A stretch of DNA of 9,505 bases, taken from assembly GCA_031267485.1 (NCBI GenBank), contig JAIRYY010000052.1:1-9505 (forward strand), read 5' to 3'. This DNA is from Tannerella sp. (GTDB lineage Bacteria > Bacteroidota > Bacteroidia > Bacteroidales > Tannerellaceae). Under the pieces are notes generated by a model. The model saw only the letters and a program-made list of their open reading frames with translations. It ran no database searches and was not told the origin of the DNA. Positions 1-6,663 of this stretch are shown piece after piece (position 1 is the stretch's first letter; each line of letters begins with the position of its first letter). The position numbers and the translations under genes are program-made.

Positions 1-189
1 CTCGAGATTATGAGCCATCGACTCGAGATTATGAGTCATCGACTCGAGATTATGAGCCATCGACTCGAGACGATGAGCCATCGACTCGAGATTATGAGCC
101 ATCGACTCGAGACGATGAGCCATCGACTCGAGATTATGAGCCATCGACTCGAGACGATGAGCCGGCGACTCGAGACGATGAGCCGGCGA
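1..189. repeat. 21-bp tandem repeat array, nine units, open at the left edge
   Basis: Nine head-to-tail 21-bp units can be read directly. Each starts with the palindrome CTCGAG and continues with ATTATGAGCCATCGA or a variant. Positions 8-9 of the unit alternate between TT and CG: the order is TT, TT, TT, CG, TT, CG, TT, CG, CG. Unit 2 has GAGTCAT in place of GAGCCAT. The last two units carry GCCGGCGA in place of GCCATCGA, so the array decays toward its right end before unique sequence begins at 190. The first base of the window is the first base of a unit, so the array probably extends further left. It lies 42 bp past the stop codon of the minus-strand antiporter. The unit is a multiple of three, so some frames stay open through it, but I see no evidence that it is translated. 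Confidence 0.95.
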
Positions 190-230
190 GGTCGGGCGGA
201 GCGAATGTTTTTAGCCGAAAGAGCGCCTCG

Positions 231-2534
231 TCAAAAGGGATTAACTTTCTTGTGATGGATGATAAATGTGGACGGCATATCCTGCAGCGTCTCCCGACAT
301 TCTTCCGAAAGTATCAGCCAGGTCTCGTAGCTTGCGAGCATTAAATCCGCTTCTTTCAGGATGTCGACGGTGAGATTTTTCTCGAACGGAATGGCCGTTT
401 CCGTCGCTGTTTCCAGATAGGCGGACAGCGCGCCGGTTACCGCTTCGCTGTCGCCGGATGTCGGGCTGACGCGGTTCATCAGTTTCACGAATCCTCCCGT
501 CGACTTCTGCAGATTGGCTGCATAATCGAGCAGTACCAGATCTTCCCCGGAATTGAAAATCACCAGAATATTCTCGGCGCGTATAAAACCCCTGTTGGCA
601 AAAATTCCCGTGGTGCAACTGCTTTTTTCGATGAAAGCCTTCGTTTTGTCCTTGACCAGGGAGCCGGGATAAAAGAGGAACCGTTCGGAATTTTTCCGCT
701 TAAGTATGCGGAACACTTTTTCCCAGGTCTTGCGGGCGGTGACGTCCGTCGACAGGTCGCTCATCGAGATGCCCGCTCCGACGAGAAGAAAATCAAATCC
801 CTCCGTATTGACGATGGAACAGATATGCTGTTCCGCACTGTCGCACACGTCATACCGTGTCTTTATCAGCATGTTCAGCTTGTTTGCCTCGTACAGAATC
901 GGCGCAAAGCTGACTTTCTCGAACGTGTCCGTCCGCAGCGGATTGATATCCGCCCCCACCGTGAGATGAAGAGCGGTAACTTCGAGTTTCTCCGGCTTTT
1001 TCGAAAACATCTGGTGCGCGAGGTCAAGCATTACCTGACCGTTGCTTGCCCGCCCGAACGACAGCAGCACCTTGAACGTATCCGTCTTGAGCCGCTCCGC
1101 ACGGTTGAACCGGATGCGTTCGGATGCGCGGAAACAGAGGTTTATAAAGGATATCAGCGGACTCGTCATGAACGTTGTGACGAGGGTCATCAGCACCAGC
1201 ATGACAAAGACGGCCGGAGGCAGTATGTTCATTTCGAGGCCGATGGAGAGGACGACCAGTTCCATCAGTCCGCGGGTATTCATCAGCGCGCCCATATAGA
1301 GGCTGTTTTTCCAGTTCTCGTTCGAGATTCGCGCCGCAATCATTGTCCCGCCGACTTTGCCGGCAACGGCCGCGAGGATAAACAGGCCGCACAGCAGCCA
1401 CATATCCCCGCCGCTGATAAGTCCAATCTCCGTCCGCAGCCCCGTATAAACGAAAAACAGGGGCAGAAACAGAGCCAGCGAAATATCCTCCACCTTTTCA
1501 TTCATTATCTTGCGGAACTTCAGGTTTTCGGGCATGATGATTCCGGCCAGAAAAGCGCCGAACAGTGCATGCAGGCCCAGAATCTCAGTAACGTACGAGG
1601 ATGCCAGCAGGATGAAAAATATAAACGCAACCAGCGATTTGTCCACCACCTCCTTATTATGGTACAGGTCGCCGATAATACGCAGGAACGGACGTATCAC
1701 GAGCAGCATGACCGCCGTATAAATCAGGGAAAACAGCACGTTGAAAACCGCGCTGTTCATCGTTCCCGCCTGCGCATAAGCCACAACGGCGGCAAGCATG
1801 CACCATGCCGTCAGGTCGCCGTTCGCCGCGCTTGCCAGCGATATGCTCCCAAGATGCGTTTTCGTCAGTCCCCGTTCCTGAATGATTCGTGCCAGAACGG
1901 GAAACGCGGTTATGCTCAGCGCGATACCGATAAAAAGCGCAAACGGAATAAACGCAGTCCCCGCCGGCGCATAATCGTCGTAAATATAATACGCAATCAG
2001 CATGCCGAGGAAAAAGGGAACAATCGCGCTCGCATGGCTGATGAGTATCGTATCCTGAAAACGTTTGCGCACGACGCTCAAATCCAGCTCCATGCCAATG
2101 GTGAACATGAACAGAATCAGACCGAACTGGCTCAGTATCGTTATGTTGGAAAGCGAGCCTTCGGGGAAAACAAAGGAGGATATCTGAGGAAACAGATAGC
2201 CCAGAACGGACGGCCCCAGTATGATTCCCGCCAGAATCTCGCCGATAACGGACGGCTGACCTATCTTTTTAAATAACAGCCCGACGATGCGGCACGTCGC
2301 CAGTATGATGATGATTTGCAGCAGTAAAAGCCCGATTGACGAACGGATATGCTCGAGCGTCAGATGCGAAAACAGCCGGAAGCCGTCAGTCAGGCCATGC
2401 TCTGCCGCATGCGCAACAGTTTCCTCCGTGTAAGAGTGTTGAGTAGACCCCTTCTGTGCAATCAGATACATTAACGACCCGAAAACAATGACCATTATTA
2501 CGTAAAAACTCAACTTTTTTATCTCTTTCTTCAT
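231..2534 (-). CDS. Cation:proton antiporter, CPA2 family (KefB/CHX-like), with USP-like C-terminal region
   Basis: This 767-residue inner-membrane protein should exchange a monovalent cation (Na+ or K+) for protons. An N-terminal membrane segment (residues about 8-26) is followed by a roughly 35-residue loop and then the Na_H_Exchanger domain (about 65-465) with many hydrophobic helices. Typical CPA2 motifs are visible: GQPSVIGEILAGIILGPS (92-109), SITAFPVLARI (207-217), and a core acidic residue, D240, in AANGDLTAW. MNTRGLMELVVL (418-429) is the conserved late-helix motif. Residues from about 485 to 767 are soluble and look like two universal-stress-protein-like units, as in long plant CHX and Bacteroidota homologues, suggesting cytoplasmic regulation. 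The start ATG (2532-2534) lies about 31 bp downstream of a TATCTTTG -7 box. Glycine at 239, just before D240, differs from the usual DD, ND or QD pair. Cation specificity cannot be deduced. The gene is transcribed divergently from glgB. Confidence 0.9.
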   Translation of the reverse strand: MKKEIKKLSFYVIMVIVFGSLMYLIAQKGSTQHSYTEETVAHAAEHGLTDGFRLFSHLTLEHIRSSIGLLLLQIIIILATCRIVGLLFKKIGQPSVIGEILAGIILGPSVLGYLFPQISSFVFPEGSLSNITILSQFGLILFMFTIGMELDLSVVRKRFQDTILISHASAIVPFFLGMLIAYYIYDDYAPAGTAFIPFALFIGIALSITAFPVLARIIQERGLTKTHLGSISLASAANGDLTAWCMLAAVVAYAQAGTMNSAVFNVLFSLIYTAVMLLVIRPFLRIIGDLYHNKEVVDKSLVAFIFFILLASSYVTEILGLHALFGAFLAGIIMPENLKFRKIMNEKVEDISLALFLPLFFVYTGLRTEIGLISGGDMWLLCGLFILAAVAGKVGGTMIAARISNENWKNSLYMGALMNTRGLMELVVLSIGLEMNILPPAVFVMLVLMTLVTTFMTSPLISFINLCFRASERIRFNRAERLKTDTFKVLLSFGRASNGQVMLDLAHQMFSKKPEKLEVTALHLTVGADINPLRTDTFEKVSFAPILYEANKLNMLIKTRYDVCDSAEQHICSIVNTEGFDFLLVGAGISMSDLSTDVTARKTWEKVFRILKRKNSERFLFYPGSLVKDKTKAFIEKSSCTTGIFANRGFIRAENILVIFNSGEDLVLLDYAANLQKSTGGFVKLMNRVSPTSGDSEAVTGALSAYLETATETAIPFEKNLTVDILKEADLMLASYETWLILSEECRETLQDMPSTFIIHHKKVNPF

Positions 2535-2565
2535 AACCTCTTAATGTAATGTACTGATTTGCAAA

Positions 2566-2573
2566 CAAAGATA
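2566..2573 (-). promoter_or_regulatory. Bacteroidota-type -7 box for the antiporter gene
   Basis: On the minus strand this reads TATCTTTG, an exact match to the Bacteroidota -7 consensus TAnnTTTG. It is 31 bp upstream of the antiporter start codon, which would give a leader of roughly 20-25 nt. The -33 element is poor: only a T-rich TTTTCA lies at the expected spacing. This could mean a weak or activator-dependent promoter. Confidence 0.6.
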
Positions 2574-2636
2574 GGCAGAAAAACAGGAATGTTGAAAACT
2601 TTTATGTTTTTTTATAAAGATAATTCACTTAAAACG

Positions 2637-2666
2637 TTGCAATATTAAAATATAAAGGTAATTTTG
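2637..2666 (+). promoter_or_regulatory. Bacteroidota-type promoter for glgB (TTG-N19-TAATTTTG)
   Basis: A -33 TTG at 2637-2639 is followed after 19 bp by TAATTTTG at 2659-2666, an exact TAnnTTTG -7 box. Transcription should begin near 2671-2674, about 30 nt before the ATG at 2705. The surrounding sequence is strongly AT-rich. It lies back to back with the antiporter promoter inside a 170-bp divergent intergenic region. Confidence 0.7.
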
Positions 2667-2704
2667 TCCACTGAAAATTAGCGTATTGATTAAATTTGAA
2701 TGTA

Positions 2705-4723
2705 ATGGGCGGAAAAACGCTTAAATTAATAGAAGATGATTCGTGGCTGAAACCGTATGGCGATGCGATAGAAGGACGCCACAGGTTCGTCGCCGGGAAA
2801 GAACGAAAAATCACCCGGGACGGCGTCCTGTCCCTGCCTGAATTTTCTTCGGGTTACCTGTACTTCGGATTACATCGCCAAAAAGACGGCTGGTCTTTCC
2901 GGGAATGGGCGCCCAATGCGACTGCAATTTACATGACCGGCACGTTCAACAACTGGGAAAAAAACGAAAACTTCCGGCTGAAAAAAACGGAGAACGGGAA
3001 CTGGGAAATTTACCTGCCGGAAGATTCCATCCACCACGGGGACTTGTATAAACTGTTAGTCGAATGGAACGGCGGCTGCGGAGAACGGATACCGGCATGG
3101 TGCCGGCGCGTGGTGCAGGACGAACAGACGAAAATATTCACCGCCCAGGTGTGGATGCCCGATAATCCGTATCAGTTTAAAATTGAAAATTTCACCCCCG
3201 CGACATCGCCTCTTTTGATTTACGAATGTCATATCGGCATGGCTTCGCAGGAGGAAAAAACAGGCTCTTACGAAGAATTTCGCCGGACCGTCCTTCCGCG
3301 AATCGCGAAAGACGGATATAACGCCATTCAGATTATGGCGATACAGGAACATCCCTATTACGGCTCTTTCGGCTATCATGTGAGCAGTTTTTTTGCCGCA
3401 TCCTCGCGCTTCGGAACCCCCGACGGATTGAAACACCTTATTGACGACGCGCACAGCCTGGGTGTCGCCGTGATTATGGACATCGTGCACAGCCATGCCG
3501 TGAAAAACGAAGTGGAGGGGCTGGGACGTTTCGACGGCTCGGGCTATCAGTATTTTCATGCCGGCGCACGCCGCGAACATCCCACGTGGGATTCGCTCTG
3601 TTTCGACTACGGGAAAAACGAAGTGGTGCATTTCCTGCTGTCAAACTGCCGGTTCTGGCTGGAGGAGTACCGTTTCGACGGGTTCCGTTTCGACGGCGTG
3701 ACATCCATGCTGTATTACAGCCACGGACTGGGAGAAGATTTCACGAACTACGGGGATTATTACAACGGCCATCAGGACGGCGACGCAATGGCATACCTCA
3801 CGCTGGCCAACAAACTGATACACGAAGTCAACCCGAAAGCCATCACAATCGCGGAGGAAGTGAGCGGAATGCCCGGACTTGCGTCGAAATACGAAGACGG
3901 AGGTTACGGCTTCGATTACCGCATGGCGATGAACATCCCCGATTTCTGGATAAAAACGCTGAAGGAGAAAAAGGATGAAGACTGGTCTCCGTCGACCATC
4001 TGGTGGGAGACGACCAACCGCCGCAGGGAGGAAAAAACGGTCAGCTATGCCGAAAGTCACGATCAGGCGCTGGTCGGCGACAAGACCATCGTTTTCTGGC
4101 TGATGGATGCGGAAATGTACTGGCACATGCGGGTGGACGACCATAACTTCAAGGTAGAACGGGGAATGGCGCTGCACAAGATGATACGTCTCGTTACCGC
4201 CTCGACCATAAACGGAGGCTATCTGAATTTCATGGGCAATGAGTTCGGGCATCCCGAATGGATTGATTTCCCGCGCGACGGAAACGGATGGTCGTACAAG
4301 TACGCCCGCCGGCAGTGGAATCTCGTTGACGATTCGACGCTGAAATATCATTTCCTGGGCGATTTTGACCGTGAAATGCTCGAACTGATATGCGGCGTGG
4401 AAAATTTTCAGGCGACAGCCCTGCAGAAAGTATGGGACAGCGACAAAGATCAGATTCTTGCATACATGAGGGATTGCCTGGTGTTCGTTTTCAATTTTAA
4501 TCCCGTGAAATCGTTTGCCGACTACGGCTTTCTTGTTCCCGAAGGGAAATACAGGGTGGCGCTAAACACCGACGACAGACGATTCGGAGGCAATGGCCTG
4601 AATGATGATTCGATTGAACATTTCACCCTGCACGACAAACTTTATGAGTGTGAAAACAAAGGATGGTTAAAACTTTACATCCCGGCACGCTCCGCCATTG
4701 TATTAAAAAAGATTAATCACTAA
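2705..4723 (+). CDS. glgB: 1,4-alpha-glucan (glycogen) branching enzyme, GH13, eukaryote-type
   Basis: The enzyme cuts alpha-1,4-glucan chains and re-attaches the pieces through alpha-1,6 bonds during cytoplasmic glycogen synthesis. Numbering from ATG 2705 gives 672 residues, close to the roughly 670 expected for the Bacteroidota form. An N-terminal CBM48 domain (about 50-140, including FREWAPNATAIYMTGTFNNW) precedes the GH13 barrel. Catalytic regions are clear: DIVHSH (from D259), GFRFDGV with nucleophile D330, AEEVSGMP with acid/base E384, and AESHDQA with D453. NFMGNEFGHPEWIDFPR and a C-terminal beta domain follow. These motifs resemble eukaryotic GBE1 more than the E. coli enzyme, as is usual in Bacteroides. 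An in-frame TTG at 2696 would add three residues. I prefer the ATG because the protein then begins MGGKTLKLIEDDSWLKPY, like homologues. The stop codon sits inside a copy of the TAATCAC repeat unit (4714-4720). Confidence 0.95.
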   Translation: MGGKTLKLIEDDSWLKPYGDAIEGRHRFVAGKERKITRDGVLSLPEFSSGYLYFGLHRQKDGWSFREWAPNATAIYMTGTFNNWEKNENFRLKKTENGNWEIYLPEDSIHHGDLYKLLVEWNGGCGERIPAWCRRVVQDEQTKIFTAQVWMPDNPYQFKIENFTPATSPLLIYECHIGMASQEEKTGSYEEFRRTVLPRIAKDGYNAIQIMAIQEHPYYGSFGYHVSSFFAASSRFGTPDGLKHLIDDAHSLGVAVIMDIVHSHAVKNEVEGLGRFDGSGYQYFHAGARREHPTWDSLCFDYGKNEVVHFLLSNCRFWLEEYRFDGFRFDGVTSMLYYSHGLGEDFTNYGDYYNGHQDGDAMAYLTLANKLIHEVNPKAITIAEEVSGMPGLASKYEDGGYGFDYRMAMNIPDFWIKTLKEKKDEDWSPSTIWWETTNRRREEKTVSYAESHDQALVGDKTIVFWLMDAEMYWHMRVDDHNFKVERGMALHKMIRLVTASTINGGYLNFMGNEFGHPEWIDFPRDGNGWSYKYARRQWNLVDDSTLKYHFLGDFDREMLELICGVENFQATALQKVWDSDKDQILAYMRDCLVFVFNFNPVKSFADYGFLVPEGKYRVALNTDDRRFGGNGLNDDSIEHFTLHDKLYECENKGWLKLYIPARSAIVLKKINH

Positions 4724-4910
4724 CATGAATACTCCATATTATATCAGTAAAGGAACCACAGCCGTGCAAAGGGCCTATTCCTCCGTCGTTGCGGGGAACG
4801 CCGCAATTCAGATTACGCCTGTGCCTGGATTGCTTCGCTCCGCTCGCAATGACGTAGCGGGGAACGCCGCCCGCAATGGATGGAGGGCCGGTTTGATCAT
4901 TAATCACTAA
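4712..4910. repeat. 12-bp direct repeat bracketing a 175-bp segment after glgB
   Basis: ATTAATCACTAA occurs at 4712-4723, where it encodes the last residues and stop of glgB, and again at 4899-4910, where it opens the TAATCAC array. The 175 bp between (4724-4898) carry no credible gene and contain the composite inverted-repeat element. The arrangement could be a target-site duplication around an inserted element, or expansion of a short repeat whose first unit is the glgB stop region. The sequence alone does not decide between these. Confidence 0.6.
4784..4870. repeat. Composite inverted-repeat intergenic element
   Basis: Two inverted, imperfect copies of a roughly 28-30 bp module face each other across 13 bp. 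The left copy (4784-4811) runs from CGTCGTTGCG to GCAATTCAG. The right copy (4825-4854), read on the minus strand, runs from CGTCATTGCG to GCAATCCAG. The left copy contains a clean hairpin, TTGCGG-GGAACG-CCGCAA. Its 14-bp core GCGGGGAACGCCGC (4791-4804) recurs exactly at 4857-4870. The right copy resembles the CATTGCGAGCGGAGCGAAGCAA type of dispersed intergenic repeat found in many bacterial genomes. A transcript through this region would fold strongly, so it might also act as a glgB 3' structure, but there is no U-tract to call a terminator. Confidence 0.7.
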
Positions 4911-5032
4911 TCACTAATCACTAATCACTAATCACTAATCACTATCACTAATCACTAATCACTAATCATTAATCACTAATCACTAATCACTAATCATTAA
5001 TCATTAATCATTAATCACTAATCACTAATCAC
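4901..5032. repeat. 7-bp tandem repeat array (TAATCAC), 19 units, abutting the manA start
   Basis: Nineteen contiguous units fill 132 bp. Fourteen are TAATCAC, four are TAATCAT (at 4963, 4991, 4998 and 5005) and one is a 6-bp TATCAC (4943-4948). Because the period is seven, the TAA in each unit falls in successive reading frames. The other strand carries TGA and TAG in the same rotating way, so every frame on both strands is closed. The array ends 8 bp before the manA ATG and so occupies its leader. No TAnnTTTG promoter box is visible between glgB and manA. Confidence 0.97.
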
Positions 5033-5040
5033 TATTACCC

Positions 5041-6015
5041 ATGCTTTACCCATTCACATTTAAACCCATTTTCAAGGAAATAATATGGGGAGGAACAGAT
5101 ATTCTGCCATATAAGGGCCTCCCTTCCCGTCCGGAAAGAATAGGCGAAAGCTGGGAACTTTCGCATGTCGACGGAAATTTATCCATTGTCGCAAACGGCC
5201 GTCTGGAAGGAAAAACAATCGGCGAGCTGACGGAAGAGTACGGAGCGCAACTGCTTGGCGAAAAAGTTGTCCGGCAATCGGGGAACACATTCCCGCTGCT
5301 GGTGAAATTCATTGACGCGCGTGAGAATCTGTCCATACAGGTTCATCCCGACGATGAACTTGCCGGCAAACGTCATCATTCACCCGGAAAAACGGAGATG
5401 TGGTATGTCGTGGATGCCGCGCCGGACGCCGTGCTGTACAGCGGCTTTTCCCGACAGATTGATGCGGACGGATACGTGCGCCTTGTGGAGAGCAACCGTA
5501 TCATGGAGGCGCTCCGATGTTACGAAGTGAAAACGGGGGACGTCTTCTTCCTGCCTGCCGGACGCGTGCACGCCATCGGCTCGGGCTGTTTCATAGCAGA
5601 AATACAGCAGACCAGCAACATCACTTACCGCATATACGATTACAACCGGAAAGACGCCGACGGCAACAAACGCGAACTGCATACCCAACTGGCAAAAGAT
5701 GCAATCGACTATACGCTCCTCCCCGATTACAGGACGCCGTATACGCCCTGCGAAAATGAAGCCGTCGAACTCGTCCGGTGCCAATATTTCACGACCGGTC
5801 TCCTGAAAATAAACAGGCCGGTGCGGCGCGATTACGCTTCGCTTGATTCCTTTGTCGTGCATATCTGCATAAAAGGCGAAGCCGTCGTCCGGGACAGCAA
5901 AAACAATGAGTTGCACGTGCGCCGCGGACAGACCATCCTGTTCCCCGCCGACACGGAACACGTGACGATAGACCCCGGACCGAACTGCGAAATACTGGAA
6001 ACATACATTGATTAG
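5041..6015 (+). CDS. manA: Mannose-6-phosphate isomerase, class I (zinc cupin)
   Basis: The enzyme interconverts mannose 6-phosphate and fructose 6-phosphate in the cytoplasm, linking mannose use and GDP-mannose supply to glycolysis. The 324-residue length fits the short Bacillus/Bacteroides form of type I PMI. Zinc ligands typical of the family are visible: Q100 and H102 in IQVHPDDE, E119 in KTEMWYV and H177 in AGRVHAIGSG. The catalytic arginine is probably R197 in TYRIYDYNR. The N-terminus (FKPIFKEIIWGG) and the ESWELS motif (36-41) are characteristic. A C-terminal cupin half ends at ETYID. The ATG at 5041 matches the usual family start. The gene follows glgB after a 317-bp repeat-rich gap. 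With no obvious promoter of its own, it may depend on glgB read-through or on a promoter of another class. Confidence 0.94.
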   Translation: MLYPFTFKPIFKEIIWGGTDILPYKGLPSRPERIGESWELSHVDGNLSIVANGRLEGKTIGELTEEYGAQLLGEKVVRQSGNTFPLLVKFIDARENLSIQVHPDDELAGKRHHSPGKTEMWYVVDAAPDAVLYSGFSRQIDADGYVRLVESNRIMEALRCYEVKTGDVFFLPAGRVHAIGSGCFIAEIQQTSNITYRIYDYNRKDADGNKRELHTQLAKDAIDYTLLPDYRTPYTPCENEAVELVRCQYFTTGLLKINRPVRRDYASLDSFVVHICIKGEAVVRDSKNNELHVRRGQTILFPADTEHVTIDPGPNCEILETYID

Positions 6016-6070
6016 TCCGCCTCTCCGCCCCGGCAGGATATTCGGCAGCGCCCTCAAAAAAAAACAATGA

Positions 6071-6102
6071 TTTGGATATGTTCGGACAATCATGTACATT
6101 TG
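6071..6102 (+). promoter_or_regulatory. Strong Bacteroidota-type promoter (TTTG-N20-TACATTTG)
   Basis: A -33 TTTG (6071-6074) is followed after 20 bp by TACATTTG (6095-6102), an exact TAnnTTTG -7 box. This is the best promoter in the window. Transcription should begin near 6107-6110, about 20 nt before the ATG at 6130. It probably drives the four-gene run from 6130 to 8924. A run of nine A residues lies just upstream (6056-6064). Confidence 0.78.
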
Positions 6103-6129
6103 CACAAATTTTTAAATATTGATTGAGCT

Positions 6130-6636
6130 ATGAAGAAAATTATTTTATCGTTAAGCGTATGTTCGATGATGATTCTGTTCTCCGGCTGTGCCGACAAAGA
6201 CGGCAAGGTGATGATTGAAATACCCGATGCCAATTTTAAATCCTACCTGCTGGAGAACTTTGACAAAAACGGAGATGGAAACATCTCTCTGCTGGAAGCC
6301 AAAGCGATAACGGCAATTAACTGTTCGGGCATGAACATTGAAAAACTGGACGGCATTGAAAAGTTCGCAAATCTGGAAAGTCTCGATTGCAGCAACAACG
6401 AACTGGAAGAACTCGAAATCCGGTACAACGGAAAACTGAACAAACTGGTCTGTAACGGGAACAAAGAGCCTCTCACTCTCTATATCGGCATGAAAAGCCC
6501 GCTGAGAAACCCGAGCGCTCCGACGCCGAAGAGTAATGAACCTCCTCAGACATCGGATATGGTTTATCCGCTCGACGCCAGCAAGGTCACCTATGACCGG
6601 GATAAAACGAATATATACCTGTCTTTTGTCGATTAA
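6130..6636 (+). CDS. Small lipoprotein with EF-hand loop and short leucine-rich segment
   Basis: The 168-residue protein has a lipoprotein signal peptide: KK at the N-terminus, a hydrophobic stretch and lipobox LFSGC with lipidated C20. Residues 45-56 form a textbook EF-hand calcium loop, DKNGDGNISLLE, with D45, N47, D49, N51, S53 and E56 at the coordinating positions. A short leucine-rich segment follows (about 61-110: INCSGMNIEKLDGI, LESLDCSNNELEELEI, LNKLVCNGN), like the Bacteroidota-type LRRs of surface proteins. Only two to three repeats are present, far fewer than in usual LRR lipoproteins. The tail is rich in proline and serine (about 124-145). It probably sits in the outer membrane or faces the periplasm. 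The role is unknown; calcium-dependent adhesion or protein binding is a guess. It is first in the run, 27 bp before the GldB gene. Confidence 0.85.
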   Translation: MKKIILSLSVCSMMILFSGCADKDGKVMIEIPDANFKSYLLENFDKNGDGNISLLEAKAITAINCSGMNIEKLDGIEKFANLESLDCSNNELEELEIRYNGKLNKLVCNGNKEPLTLYIGMKSPLRNPSAPTPKSNEPPQTSDMVYPLDASKVTYDRDKTNIYLSFVD

Positions 6637-6663
6637 AACCGCAGCGGACAAAGGAAAGGGTGT

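Noticed and set aside
1..189. CRISPR array
   Set aside because: The units are contiguous with no unique spacers, and no cas genes are present.
825..2276. A long plus-strand open frame (483 codons) opposite the antiporter
   Set aside because: It is rich in Arg, Gln and His with no hydrophobic or domain pattern. The minus-strand frame has clear membrane helices and CPA2 motifs, so this is an antisense shadow.
2696..2704. TTG start for glgB adding three residues
   Set aside because: The ATG at 2705 gives the family-like N-terminus, and non-ATG starts need supporting evidence such as a ribosome site, which is absent.
3641..4351. A 236-codon minus-strand frame opposite glgB
   Set aside because: It lies wholly inside the catalytic domain of glgB, shows no recognisable motif and has no promoter box.
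4725..4910. A 61-codon plus-strand frame immediately after the glgB stop
   Set aside because: It is built from the inverted-repeat modules and ends in the repeat array. Its predicted peptide is the usual translation of a dispersed repeat, with no family resemblance and no promoter.
4901..5032. CRISPR or replication iteron array
   Set aside because: There are no spacers, the unit is only 7 bp and no replication initiator gene is nearby.
6016..6064. Rho-independent terminator after manA
   Set aside because: The GC-rich stretch before the A-run contains direct CGGCAG copies, not an inverted repeat, and there is no T-tract on the coding strand.
5380..6105. A 241-codon minus-strand frame opposite manA
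   Set aside because: It is antisense to conserved zinc-site codons of manA and has no family features.
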